A DNA stretch of 64,000 bases from Planctomycetota bacterium. GTDB lineage: Bacteria; Planctomycetota; Brocadiia; SM23-32; JAKLEA01. Below, piece by piece: positions 50,887-59,993 of the stretch. The stretch covers positions 1-64,000 of the forward strand of contig JAKLEA010000027.1 in NCBI GenBank assembly GCA_022711755.1, given 5' to 3'. Each line of letters begins with the position of its first letter. The first letter of the stretch is position 1. The notes under the pieces are model-generated. The model worked only from the letters and a program-made list of their open reading frames with translations, made no database searches and was not told the origin of the DNA. Made by a program: the position numbers and the translations under genes.

Positions 50887-53010
50887 CTATGTCTCCCGCC
50901 GCTTCGCCTTCTCGTCCTCCCAGAGCGTCACGTCCGCCGCCTCGAACGTCATGTCGAGATTCCCGACCTTGACCTCGTACCTGTTCCTCAGCCTGTCAAC
51001 CGCCGCCACCTCTCCCCACTTCCTGATCTTCGGGATGTAGACCTCGTCCCCGGCCTTGATCTCCCGCTTCGGAAGCCTTCCGTCAAGCACCCCGTCCATC
51101 TTCTTGAGGAAGCTGCGCAACCCGTCGCGCGTCTTCTTCAACGCGTCCGCCGCCTTCTTGTGCGAGCTGCGAAGCTCCTCGTATCGCTCGTCGGTCAGTT
51201 CGATCAGCTTTACCAGCGACTCGCGCGTCTGCATCGCCACGTCCGCCGCGCCTTTTCGCTCCTGGCCCTTCAACCGGTCCAGCTTCTCCCGGTATTCCTC
51301 CTTCGAGCGCTGGGCCTCCTGCTCAAGCCATTCGACCTTCTCCCGCCGCTCCTCCAGCTCCAGCCTCGCCCGCTGAATCTCCTCCACGTGCCGTGCCAGG
51401 TCGCTCTTCCCGCCCTCGGCGAACTCAGTGGCAATGCGTATTATCTCGTCCGGCATGCCCAGCCGGGAGGCTATCTGGAGCGCGTTGCTGTTGCCGGGTT
51501 CGCCGATGGAAAGCCTGTAGGTCGGCTTCAGGCTGACCAGGTCGAAATCCACGGAGGCGTTCTGTGCGCCGGAGTGTGAGCCGGCGTAGAGCTTCAGATC
51601 GCCCAGGTGCGTCGTGACGATTGCGGCAGTCTCGCGGCTGCGGATTTCCTCCAGTATGGAAAGCCCCAGCGCCGCGCCCTCCGCCGGATCGGTCCCCGCG
51701 CCAAGCTCGTCAAGCAATACGAAGGTATTACGCGACGCCGTCCGCAGAATCTCGATGATCCGACTGATGTGCGATGAGAACGTGCTGAGGCTCTGCTCGA
51801 TGCTCTGCTCGTCCCCGATGTCAGCGTAAATCCCCTGGTAGAGCGGAATTTCGCATGTTCCGGACGCGCAGACGTGCATCCCCGCCCACGCCATCAGGCA
51901 GGCCAGCCCGACGGTCTTGAGCGCCACCGTCTTGCCGCCCGTGTTCGGCCCTGTGATCAGAAGGATCCGGAAATCGTCTCCTACGTGAATGTCAATCGGG
52001 ACGACCTTCTCGAACCGGTCTGCGTCGGGGGCCTTCACTCCGTCCTTTTCCCCCGTCGGGGCCTCGTCGCTCAGCGCCAGCAGGAGCGGGTGTCGGACTC
52101 CCCGAAGGCGCAGGACCGTGCCGGGGCAGATCGTCGGCGCGGACATCCGGAAGGCGTCGCTCATCCGGGCCTTGGCGTAGGCCATGTCAATGTCCGACAG
52201 CACGTCCAGAGAGTGCAGAATGCCCGCCCCGGACTCCCCGACTTCGTGCGTGAGCTTCCAGAGGACCTTGCGGATTTCCTCCGCCTCTGCGCTCATCGCC
52301 GAGGATAGCTCGTTGCCCAGCGGCACGATCCATGACGGCTCCATGTAGGCCGTCGCTCCGGAATCCGAAGTGCCGTGGACGATGCCGTCAATGAGCCCCT
52401 TGAACGTGGAAATAACGGGTATTACCGAACGCCCGCGCATGAAGGTCACGTTCGGAAATTGCACGTATTTCCTTACTTCGGCGGAGTTCAGATAGGAGGC
52501 CAGCCTCTGGTTGATGTTCGCGCGAACCCGCGCGATGTCCTTCCTCAGGCGCGAAAGGCGCGGCGTCGCGGTGTCCGCGACGAAGCCGCCGCGGTCAATC
52601 GCCTCCTCGATGGATACGCGCAACGTGCGGAACGCGGGCAGGCTCTGCCCCAGAACGCGAAGGTATGGGAAGTCCTGGCTCAGATTCAGCAGCGCCCCGG
52701 CCGTCGCCTCCCCCGCCCTGAGCGTTGACGCGATTGCCAGCAACTCCGGGCAGCCCAGCGGCCCCCCGCCGGCCGCCGCCCGCTCGATCTCCGCTCGCAC
52801 GTCCTCCACGTCGCGCAGCGGAAGCCGCAGGCCCTCGTCCATCGCGCGGCGCATTTCCGAGGTTTCGGCGATCAGGCGGCGTATCTCCTCCTCCTGCATG
52901 AACGGACACAGGGATTCCGCCTGCCGCTTGCCCTCCGCCGTCAGAGCGTAGCGGGACAACATCCGCGTGACCTTGTCGAATTCAAGCGTTCTCAGCGTGT
53001 GCGCGTCCAT
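50887..53010 (-). CDS. mutS2: MutS2 family ATPase lacking the Smr domain
   Basis: 707 residues from ATG 53010. N-terminal MutS2 core (LEFDKVTRMLSRYALTAEGK, FVADTATPRLSRLRKDIA). ATPase part: LLITGPNTGGKTVALKTVG (Walker A), YADIGDEQSIEQSLSTFSSH, LLDELGAGTDPAEGAALG (Walker B), TTHLGDLKLYA. Coiled-coil about 520-640 and a KOW-like domain (IKAGDEVYIPKIRKWGEV) follow. It then ends, whereas typical MutS2 continues with an Smr nuclease domain, so it should bind DNA or ribosomes and hydrolyse ATP but lack Smr nuclease activity. Stop is TAG, with no nearby frameshift visible. Confidence 0.88.
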   Translation of the reverse strand: MDAHTLRTLEFDKVTRMLSRYALTAEGKRQAESLCPFMQEEEIRRLIAETSEMRRAMDEGLRLPLRDVEDVRAEIERAAAGGGPLGCPELLAIASTLRAGEATAGALLNLSQDFPYLRVLGQSLPAFRTLRVSIEEAIDRGGFVADTATPRLSRLRKDIARVRANINQRLASYLNSAEVRKYVQFPNVTFMRGRSVIPVISTFKGLIDGIVHGTSDSGATAYMEPSWIVPLGNELSSAMSAEAEEIRKVLWKLTHEVGESGAGILHSLDVLSDIDMAYAKARMSDAFRMSAPTICPGTVLRLRGVRHPLLLALSDEAPTGEKDGVKAPDADRFEKVVPIDIHVGDDFRILLITGPNTGGKTVALKTVGLACLMAWAGMHVCASGTCEIPLYQGIYADIGDEQSIEQSLSTFSSHISRIIEILRTASRNTFVLLDELGAGTDPAEGAALGLSILEEIRSRETAAIVTTHLGDLKLYAGSHSGAQNASVDFDLVSLKPTYRLSIGEPGNSNALQIASRLGMPDEIIRIATEFAEGGKSDLARHVEEIQRARLELEERREKVEWLEQEAQRSKEEYREKLDRLKGQERKGAADVAMQTRESLVKLIELTDERYEELRSSHKKAADALKKTRDGLRSFLKKMDGVLDGRLPKREIKAGDEVYIPKIRKWGEVAAVDRLRNRYEVKVGNLDMTFEAADVTLWEDEKAKRRET

Positions 53011-53108
53011 GCCCAAAGCAGTAGCAGAAGACCGCGAAAAGGTCAAGCGCAGGAACATCCGCGCGCCAGTCAATCCTCCTTTATGCCATATCCCAAGTCC
53101 GAATGGCC

Positions 53109-53137
53109 TCGACACGCGGGAGCGTATTCGCTATGAT
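53109..53137 (+). promoter_or_regulatory. Candidate sigma-70 promoter of the transketolase operon
   Basis: TCGACA (53109-53114), 17-base spacer, TATGAT (53132-53137). It overlaps the upstream region of the divergent mutS2 gene and lies 70 bases before the GTG at 53209. Confidence 0.5.
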
Positions 53138-53208
53138 TAGTCATGTTGCATCCGGGGCGGGCCGACGACACCGCCCGTGAATGTTGACCAACCATTGAGG
53201 AAATCCAC

Positions 53209-54051
53209 GTGCCCCTCTCCAACGAAGACATCGTAAAACTAAAGGAAAAGGCCTGGAGCATACGCCGCATGATCATCCAGACCACGATCTGGGCGGGCGG
53301 AGGCCACGTCGGCGGGGCGTTGAGTCAGACCGACATCCTCGCGGCGCTCTACTTCCACTACATGAAGATTGATCCGAAGAACCCCGGCCTGGAGGACCGC
53401 GACAGGCTCGTCCTGAGCAAGGGGCACGGGGGCATCGGTCTGGCCGTCGTTCTGGCAGAGGCCGGTTATTACAAGGATGAGTTGCTGAAGGATTTCAACC
53501 ACACCGGATCGAGCTTCGGGATGCACCTGGACAAGCTGAAGGTTCCCGGGGTGGACGCCTCAACCGGATCGTTGGGTCATGGCCTTTCGATTTCTGTCGG
53601 CCTGGCGCTAGGAGCGAAGCTTAAGAAGGCGTCCTGGCGCACCTACTGCATCCTGGGCGACGGCGAGTGCGGCGAGGGCAGCATCTGGGAGGCCGCCATG
53701 GCCGCCAAGCATTTCAACCTCGACAATCTGATCGGCTTCCTCGACCGCAACATGCTCTGCATTGACGGCGAGACCGAGAAGGTCATGGCGTTGGAGCCGC
53801 TGACGGACAAGTGGAAGAGTTTCGGCTGGAACACGATCAGCATTGACGGGCACGACTTCGCGCAGATAGGCGATGCCATCGAGAAGGCCAAAGCGTTCAC
53901 CGGCGGCCCGACGATGATCATTGCCCGCACCGTCAAGGGCAAGGGCGTCGAGTACATGGAAGGCAAAGCGGCCTGGCATTACGGCGGGCTGGACAGCGGG
54001 ATGGCTGAGAAGGCGCTGGCCTCGATTGACCGCGCTTACGGCAAGGCATAG
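53209..54051 (+). CDS. Transketolase, N-terminal (ThDP-binding) subunit
   Basis: 280 residues from GTG 53209, with GAGGAAA upstream. The ThDP motif is ILGDGECGEGSIWEAAMAAKHFN and N-L-D-N-L-I-GFLDRN, which matches GDG with the following Asn. Residues GHVGGALSQTDILAALYFHYM and SKGHGGIGLAVVLAEAGYY are typical of the split transketolase N half. It forms a heterodimer with the next gene, separated by 9 bases. Transfers two-carbon units in the pentose phosphate pathway. Confidence 0.93.
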   Translation: MPLSNEDIVKLKEKAWSIRRMIIQTTIWAGGGHVGGALSQTDILAALYFHYMKIDPKNPGLEDRDRLVLSKGHGGIGLAVVLAEAGYYKDELLKDFNHTGSSFGMHLDKLKVPGVDASTGSLGHGLSISVGLALGAKLKKASWRTYCILGDGECGEGSIWEAAMAAKHFNLDNLIGFLDRNMLCIDGETEKVMALEPLTDKWKSFGWNTISIDGHDFAQIGDAIEKAKAFTGGPTMIIARTVKGKGVEYMEGKAAWHYGGLDSGMAEKALASIDRAYGKA

Positions 54052-54060
54052 GAGCGAACA

Positions 54061-55074
54061 ATGGCTGAAACCGGCTTGACATACACCGTCTACGACGCCG
54101 ACCACATGACCCAGGCGGAGATTTACGGCGCGGTCCTGACCAGGCTCGGCGGGGAGCGTCCGGATATTGTCGCGCTGACCGCCGATCTGGCGAAATCCAC
54201 CAAGATCGGCAAGTTCGGGGAGAAGTACCCGGAGCGGTTCTTCAACGTCGGCATCGCGGAGCAGAATCTTTTCGGCGTGGGCGCCGGGCTGGCGCTGGCG
54301 GGCTTCACGCCCTTCATCTCCACCTTCGCCGTTTTCACGTCCCTTCGCGCGGCGGAGCAGGTTCGCACGGACATCTGCTACCAGAAGCTCAACTGCAAGA
54401 TCATCGCCACGCACTCCGGCGTCTCCTTCGGACAGGCCGGCACGACGCACCACTGCACCGAGGACATCTCCGTCATGCGCTCCTTCGCGGGCATGACCGT
54501 CATCGTTCCAGCGGACGGCATTGAGACGGCCAAGGCCGTGGCCGCCTGCTGCGACTGGGAAGGCCCGGTCTACATCCGCATCGGGCGGGGCTTCGAACCG
54601 CGCTGCTACGAGAACGACCAATACGACTTCCAGATCGGCAAGAGCATCCAGATGGCGGACGGGAGCGACCTGACCGTCATCGCCTGCGGGCCGAGCGTTC
54701 AGCACGCAGTCGAGGCCGCCAAGGTTCTCAAGGCGGAGGCCGGGCTGTCCGTGCGCGTTCTGAACATGCATACGATCAAGCCCATTGACAAGGATGCCAT
54801 AATCTCCGCAGTGCATGACACGCGCCGCATCATCACCGCCGAGGACCACAGCACGATCGGCGGGCTGGGGACGTCCGTGGCGGAGGTCATCGCGGAGACC
54901 GGCAAGTCGTGCCTGCTCAGGAAGCTCGGCATTCCGGACCAGTTCGCCATCGTCGGCTACCCGGACGACCTCTACAACCATTACAAGATTGACGCCGATG
55001 GCATCATCGAGGCGGCAAACGCGATCATGGGCACGGAGCTTGAAGCGGACGAGGACTGGGAAGACGAGTTCTGA
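54061..55074 (+). CDS. Transketolase, C-terminal subunit
   Basis: 337 residues with AGGAG. The Pyr/C-terminal domains show PERFFNVGIAEQNLFGVGAG with the catalytic Glu, FISTFAVFTSLRAAEQVRTD, GVSFGQAGTTHHCTEDISVM and IRIGRGFEP. It supplies the pyrimidine-binding half of the active site to the previous subunit. The end GKSCLLRKLGIPDQF is normal. Split transketolases are common in anaerobes and in Archaea. Confidence 0.93.
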   Translation: MAETGLTYTVYDADHMTQAEIYGAVLTRLGGERPDIVALTADLAKSTKIGKFGEKYPERFFNVGIAEQNLFGVGAGLALAGFTPFISTFAVFTSLRAAEQVRTDICYQKLNCKIIATHSGVSFGQAGTTHHCTEDISVMRSFAGMTVIVPADGIETAKAVAACCDWEGPVYIRIGRGFEPRCYENDQYDFQIGKSIQMADGSDLTVIACGPSVQHAVEAAKVLKAEAGLSVRVLNMHTIKPIDKDAIISAVHDTRRIITAEDHSTIGGLGTSVAEVIAETGKSCLLRKLGIPDQFAIVGYPDDLYNHYKIDADGIIEAANAIMGTELEADEDWEDEF

Positions 55075-55112
55075 TCCCCCCCCCTGACAATCGCCGGATA
55101 CGGAGACGCCGA

Positions 55113-55886
55113 ATGCCTGACCGAGACCGCCTGCTGACGCGCATCCTGATGAGGGCGTCGCTGCCGCTTATGAAGACCGTCCTGGCTGAGGACGAGAAGT
55201 TCGCCGCCCGTTATCGCGGCTGGAACAAGGTCGTCCAGTTTGAGATCAGGGACGACGCGGAGCTTGCCTGCCACCTCGCTTTCGAGGACGGGCAGCTGAG
55301 CTACAAACCCACCCGCCACCCCGACCCGACGATCAATTTCATCTTCAAAGACAGCAAGGCGTTCAACGCCATGATGACCGGCGGCGTCGCCTTCCCGAAG
55401 ATCAAGGGCATGATCTCCCGCCTGCCGACGCTGGTGTCATTTCTGCCGTTGATGCTCAGGCTGACGATCCTTCTGCCGACCAAGGTTCCGAAGACGGCTG
55501 AAGGCCGCGCCCTGAAGGTCAAGATGACGCTCTACTTCATCACCACCGCCCTGTCGCAGATGAACAAGGGGGGGGATGAGGACATGCGGGCGTTCACGGA
55601 GAAGATGCCTGATAGGATATTCCAGTGGACCGTCAAGCCCGACGGCCCGCACGCATGGCTGCGCGTCAAGAGGGGCAAAACCAAGGCCGGCAAGGGGCTT
55701 TACGCCCGACGCCGCCCGTTCATAACGATGGTTTTCTCCGACACGGAGGCCGCGTTCCAGGTGCTCACGAGCCAGGTTGACATGGTCGAGGCTATCAAGG
55801 ACAACAAACTCGTGGTCGAAGGCTCCCCGGAGTATGGCAAGGATTTAGGGAATATCATGAAGAAGATCGAGGCGATGGTGGGGTGA
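55113..55886 (+). CDS. SCP2-like sterol/lipid-carrier domain protein
   Basis: 257 residues; GGAG before the ATG. The N-terminal half (FEIRDDAELACHLAFEDGQL, PTRHPDPTINFIFKDSKAF, and MMTGGVAFPKIKGM) has the pattern of an SCP2-type domain, which binds lipids. A second partial copy (HAWLRVKRGKTKAG, PFITMVFSDTEAAFQVLTS, AIKDNKLVVEGSPEYGKDL) suggests a tandem fold. No signal peptide. Follows the transketolase genes by 38 bases and may share their transcript, with no known functional link. Confidence 0.55.
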   Translation: MPDRDRLLTRILMRASLPLMKTVLAEDEKFAARYRGWNKVVQFEIRDDAELACHLAFEDGQLSYKPTRHPDPTINFIFKDSKAFNAMMTGGVAFPKIKGMISRLPTLVSFLPLMLRLTILLPTKVPKTAEGRALKVKMTLYFITTALSQMNKGGDEDMRAFTEKMPDRIFQWTVKPDGPHAWLRVKRGKTKAGKGLYARRRPFITMVFSDTEAAFQVLTSQVDMVEAIKDNKLVVEGSPEYGKDLGNIMKKIEAMVG

Positions 55887-55956
55887 GGCTCGGAATGGGC
55901 AAGGTGGAAAACAAACCGGATGGGCCCGTGCAGATGCGCGTGAAGGAGGCGGCACA

Positions 55957-57324
55957 ATGATTACCGAACTCGGAGTAACGAACTTTAAATCATGGGCGAA
56001 CATACCCAAAATGCGACTGTCCCCCATCACGGGAATATTTGGAGCAAACAGTTCTGGAAAGACTAGCATCTTGCAACTTCTGCTCATGCTCAAGCAGACT
56101 GTGGAATCTTCCGATCGAGCACAGGTGCTAGTGTTCGGCGATGATAGAAGTGGATATGCAAATTTAGGATCATTCAAAGAAGTCATCCACCGACACGATT
56201 CATCGCAGTCGTTATCTTGGTACCTCAGGTGGGCTCTCTTAGAGAAACTTCTGATCGATAATCCCTTTGAAGCCGAATCTCCGCCATTGTTTGCCTCGGA
56301 TGACATGGCCTTCAAAGCTAATGTGACGGGAAATGGGGACCGGCCCAAAATCGTGGAAATGTTATACAAACTTGGAGATACTTCGTTCACAATGCATCGA
56401 AGGGGGACGAACGGTGATGAGTATGATCTAAGTTGTGATTCGGACCATTTCAAGTTCATAAGGACTCCTGGCCGAGTGTGGCCGTTGCCTGCTCCCATCA
56501 AGTGTTATGGGTTTCCTGATCAAACACGTGCATATTTTCAGAATACCGTTTTTCTTGCTGATCTACAGTTGGCTTTTGAGAAAATGTTTGGACGAGTGTT
56601 CTATCTCGGTCCGCTCAGGGACTATCCCAGACGCCAATACTCATGGGGTGGGGCAAGACCAGCCGATATGGGACAGCGAGGTGAACACGTAGTGGATGCC
56701 ATTTTGGCGGCTGGAGATCGCGGTGAGAAAATATCAATGGGCAAAGGGAAACGGAGACGTTCGCTGGAAGAACATGTTGCATGGTGGCTAAAGGAATTGG
56801 GCCTTGTCCATAGCTTCTTGGTTGAGGCTGTTGACAAAGAGCGCAGAAATTTCAGAGTCAAGGTAAAGCGATCTCAGAACTCTCCGGATGTATGGATCAC
56901 TGATGTCGGTTTCGGAGTCTCACAGATATTACCAGTTCTAGTTCTTTGTTTCTACGTTCCCGATGGTTCCACCATCATCCTCGAGCAACCAGAGATTCAC
57001 CTTCACCCTTCTGTCCAAGCCGGACTTGCCGACGTGTTCATTGACGCCGTCAAACGTCGAAACGTCCAGATTATCTTTGAGAGCCATAGCGAGCATCTCT
57101 TGCGCAGGTTACAGCGACGCATCGCAGAGAAAAAGATCAGTCAGAACGAAGCGGCGTTGTATTTCTGTAAAACGGGGGCTGAGCATTCGATTCTGACCTC
57201 TCTTGATATGAACATGTACGGAAACATAACGAACTGGCCAGAGGATTTCTTTGGGGATGAGTTTGGTGAGCTGGCCGCGACGATGGAGGCTGCAATGAAG
57301 CGCAAGAGGGACGAAACAGCCTGA
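55957..57324 (+). CDS. AAA ATPase with DUF3696 C-terminus, partner of a PIN protein
   Basis: 455 residues; GAAGGAGG before the ATG. Walker A is GIFGANSSGKTSILQL (Lys35), ABC-type signature region DVGFGVSQILPVLV about 318-331, Walker B TIILEQPEIHLHPS about 342-355 and switch His in IIFESHSEHLL. The C-terminal NMYGNITNWPEDFFGDEFG is the DUF3696 end. RecF/OLD-like ATPases of this type pair with nucleases in defence and toxin-antitoxin-like modules. The stop overlaps the next start (TGATG). By spot counts GC is about one-half here, versus near 60% in the flanking genes, which suggests recent acquisition. Confidence 0.88.
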   Translation: MITELGVTNFKSWANIPKMRLSPITGIFGANSSGKTSILQLLLMLKQTVESSDRAQVLVFGDDRSGYANLGSFKEVIHRHDSSQSLSWYLRWALLEKLLIDNPFEAESPPLFASDDMAFKANVTGNGDRPKIVEMLYKLGDTSFTMHRRGTNGDEYDLSCDSDHFKFIRTPGRVWPLPAPIKCYGFPDQTRAYFQNTVFLADLQLAFEKMFGRVFYLGPLRDYPRRQYSWGGARPADMGQRGEHVVDAILAAGDRGEKISMGKGKRRRSLEEHVAWWLKELGLVHSFLVEAVDKERRNFRVKVKRSQNSPDVWITDVGFGVSQILPVLVLCFYVPDGSTIILEQPEIHLHPSVQAGLADVFIDAVKRRNVQIIFESHSEHLLRRLQRRIAEKKISQNEAALYFCKTGAEHSILTSLDMNMYGNITNWPEDFFGDEFGELAATMEAAMKRKRDETA

Positions 57325-57857
57325 TGAGGTTCAACGTTGTTGATACCAATGTGGCGGTGGTTGCCAGCGGGCGACATTCAAAGGCAAGTCCGGATTGCGT
57401 GTCGACCTGCGTTAAAGTGATGCGGATCATTATCAAGTCCGGTGGTGTCGTCATTGACGACGAGATGAGGATTCTCGAAGAGTATAAGAACAACCTCAGC
57501 ATGTCCGGACAACCCGGTCCCGGCGACGCTTTCATGAAATGGGTTTGGGACAACCAAGCCAACCCTAGGCGCTGCGAACAAGTCCGGATTACTGAAGACG
57601 CCGCGAAGGGATTTGCCGAGTTTCCCGACGATCAAAGACTTGCCGATTTCGACCGTTCAGACCGAAAGTTCGTTGCTGTCGCCCTGGCAAGTCGAAACAG
57701 ACCCGAAATCCTGAACGCCGTTGATTCGGATTGGTGGAACTGCCGAGTTGCGCTTGAAGAATGCGGCGTAATAATCAGATTTCTCTGCCCGAATCAGTTT
57801 GGCGATAGGGCTGAACGACAGGACAACCGAACCCGGCAGGATCTGCCCGCGCGATAA
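57324..57857 (+). CDS. PIN-domain nuclease coupled to the DUF3696 ATPase
   Basis: 177 residues starting at the base where the ATPase stops. PIN acid residues: Asp7 and Asn9 in VVDTNVAVV, candidate Glu around 47-53 (IDDEMRILEEY), Asp113 in DFDRSDRKFVAVALAS, and Asp134/Asp136 in NAVDSDWWNC. These form the Mg-dependent ribonuclease site. With the ATPase it likely makes a two-gene nuclease system that cleaves RNA after a trigger. I do not know a characterised defence system with exactly this pair, though similar ATPase-nuclease pairs are known. Confidence 0.82.
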   Translation: MRFNVVDTNVAVVASGRHSKASPDCVSTCVKVMRIIIKSGGVVIDDEMRILEEYKNNLSMSGQPGPGDAFMKWVWDNQANPRRCEQVRITEDAAKGFAEFPDDQRLADFDRSDRKFVAVALASRNRPEILNAVDSDWWNCRVALEECGVIIRFLCPNQFGDRAERQDNRTRQDLPAR

Positions 57858-58041
57858 GCATTATCCCCGTTGCGCGCATTTTGAGGCTGCCGCGCACATC
57901 CATTTTCATCTATCCGGATTTCCGCTTGTATTTATAAATAGGATAACGTATTTGTTTATATCTGCCAACTTGTGATAAGCAGACGGAAATAATGCGGGAT
58001 TGAATTGGCGACCGCAGTGTGGCGCAAAGGGCGATGTGCGG

Positions 58042-59106
58042 ATGATCAAACTAACCACAGGGGATTTGGGAACCAGGTCCACTCTCGGCGTAAGCATCAA
58101 GCGGCATAAGACCTTTCTCTGGAAACACGCGGGGCTGCGCCGGCTGTCCAACGCCGCGCTGTGTGTTGCGGAAATGAAGGCGGGGTTGTCGCGGTTGCGT
58201 TCGCATCCCGTCTACCTTCGCGTGAATATATCTCCATTCTGCAATTTGAGATGCGCGGGATGTTCGCTGGCGCATTCAGGCGACGGGAAAACCGACGCAA
58301 GTCGCCCGCGGCGCATGATGAGCGTCGAGCAGTTCAAGAGCGCCGTCGGCGAACTTGTTCCATACGCGATTGGCGTGAACCTATATGATGAAGGCGAGCC
58401 GTTGCTCAACAAGGGAATTTACGAAATAGCCGAGTTTCTCGCCCGCAACAACGTCGGCTCATGCGCAAGCAGCAATTTCTCCCTTGAGTTGTCGGACGAT
58501 GACCTTGACAAGTTATCCGACTGCGGCCTGGAACACCTGATAGTCGCCATTGACGGCGTCTGCCAGGAAACCTATGGGCGCTACAGGGTCGGGGGGCATC
58601 TGGACCTCGTCCTTGATAACGTCCGGCGGCTCAGGGACATCCAGAACTCGCGCGGAAGGAAGCTGCCTCATATTGAATTCCAGTTCATACAGTTCGGATG
58701 GAACGCGGATGAAGCCGCGAAGGTAATGGAAATGGCCGGGGAGCTGGGCGTCTGGCGTTTCACGGTCGTGCAGGGAAGCAGCCACCTCGGATGGGAAGGC
58801 ATGAGGTTCAAAGGGGCAGCGGCGGAAAGGCGCAAACGGGGTTGTTATCAGATATGGGTCTGCGCGAACATCAATTCGGATGGGGAGATGTATCCTTGCG
58901 ACTACGGAGAGGACCATGGAATGGCGCCCCTGGGATCAGCAGCCGATTATCAGCGGCTGGGCATGAGGAACCATCCCGATCTTGTCCGGTTAAGGCAATC
59001 CTTCCGGGCGCGATCCGGTGGTCTACACGAGATATGCGCGCATTGCAGCTTGTATGCAAAAGGTTCCAGTTCCCCGCCTGTTAGAAATCGGCTTAATACG
59101 CTTTAG
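58042..59106 (+). CDS. Radical SAM protein with SPASM-like C-terminus
   Basis: 354 residues from ATG 58042; no clear ribosome site. The iron-sulfur motif is CNLRCAGC (Cys67, 71, 74), followed by MMSVEQFKSAVGEL, NLYDEGEPLLNKGIYE, VAIDGVCQETYGRYRVGG and FTVVQGSSHLGWE. C-terminal Cys in GCYQIWVCANINSDGEMYPCDYG and EICAHCSLY suit SPASM clusters. Upstream is AT-rich (57900-57990), and no precursor peptide or substrate gene is obvious. Possibly involved in modifying a peptide, sugar or glycan. Confidence 0.8.
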   Translation: MIKLTTGDLGTRSTLGVSIKRHKTFLWKHAGLRRLSNAALCVAEMKAGLSRLRSHPVYLRVNISPFCNLRCAGCSLAHSGDGKTDASRPRRMMSVEQFKSAVGELVPYAIGVNLYDEGEPLLNKGIYEIAEFLARNNVGSCASSNFSLELSDDDLDKLSDCGLEHLIVAIDGVCQETYGRYRVGGHLDLVLDNVRRLRDIQNSRGRKLPHIEFQFIQFGWNADEAAKVMEMAGELGVWRFTVVQGSSHLGWEGMRFKGAAAERRKRGCYQIWVCANINSDGEMYPCDYGEDHGMAPLGSAADYQRLGMRNHPDLVRLRQSFRARSGGLHEICAHCSLYAKGSSSPPVRNRLNTL

Positions 59107-59132
59107 CGAAGACTGCCCGTCCGCCGGTACGG

Positions 59133-59993
59133 TTATTGCTTTCGGGTTTCCGCTCTGAACAGTTCAAGCAGCTCCAACGTCAAGGTCCCGGGCTTGCCGT
59201 CTCCGATGATTCTGCCGTCAATGTTCACGACCGGGACGATCTCCGCCGCCGTGCCCGTCAGGAAGCATTCATCTGCGGTGAACAAGTCGTAGCGGGTCAG
59301 GTTTGGTTCAAGTACCGGAACGCCGATGCCTGCGGCCAGGTCCATCACTACTGCCCGCGTTATCCCCTTGAGCACTCCGGCGCTGGCCGGCGGCGTCAGC
59401 AGCTTGCGGTTCTTGACGATGAAGATGTTGTCCCCGGTACATTCGGCCACGTAGCCGTCCTTGTTGAGCATGATCGCTTCGACCGTGCCGCCGTTGATGG
59501 CTTCGATCTTGGCCATGATGTTGTTGAGATAGTTGAGGCTTTTGATGCGGGGATTGATCGCTTCCGGATGGTTGCGGATCGTCGGGACGGTGATGACGTG
59601 CAGGCCCTTCTCGTAGAACTCCTGCGGATAGAGTTGGATTGTGTCCGCAATGACTATGACGCTGGGATGGGGGCACTTGTTCGGGTCAAGGCCGAGCGTG
59701 CCGACCCCGCGCGTGACGACGAGGCGTATGTAGCCGTCCTTGATTCCGTTGGCGGCGACGGTGGCCTCCATCGCGGCGACGATCTCTTCCTTGGTCATGG
59801 GGATCCTCAATGCGATCGCGCAGGCGGATTCGTAGAGCCTGTCAACGTGCTCCTTGCACCTGAAGATTCTGGCTCCATATACCCTGATGCCCTCGAAAAC
59901 ACCGTCGCCGTAGAGAAGGCCGTGATCGTAGACGGATATTTTTGCGTCCGCCTTTTCGCAGAGTTTGCCGTCAATGTAGACCTTGGGTCCCAC
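59133..59993 (-). CDS. ilvE: Branched-chain amino acid aminotransferase IlvE
   Basis: 286 residues from GTG 59993, chosen because GGGAGA lies 7 bases upstream; a TTG at 60008 would add five. Class IV aminotransferase motifs: KISVYDHGLLYGDGVFEGIR, LVVTRGVGTLGLDP, PLP Lys in NPRIKSLNYLNNIMAK, GYVAECTGDNIFIVKN and FLTGTAAEIVPV. It transfers the amino group between glutamate and branched-chain keto acids. D-amino-acid aminotransferase and 4-amino-4-deoxychorismate lyase relatives are close, but length and motifs favour IlvE. Confidence 0.9.
   Translation of the reverse strand: MGPKVYIDGKLCEKADAKISVYDHGLLYGDGVFEGIRVYGARIFRCKEHVDRLYESACAIALRIPMTKEEIVAAMEATVAANGIKDGYIRLVVTRGVGTLGLDPNKCPHPSVIVIADTIQLYPQEFYEKGLHVITVPTIRNHPEAINPRIKSLNYLNNIMAKIEAINGGTVEAIMLNKDGYVAECTGDNIFIVKNRKLLTPPASAGVLKGITRAVVMDLAAGIGVPVLEPNLTRYDLFTADECFLTGTAAEIVPVVNIDGRIIGDGKPGTLTLELLELFRAETRKQ

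Noticed and set aside
53608..54981. 457-codon open frame opposite the transketolase subunits
   Set aside because: The transketolase subunits carry all ThDP motifs on the other strand, so this is a GC-rich antisense artefact.
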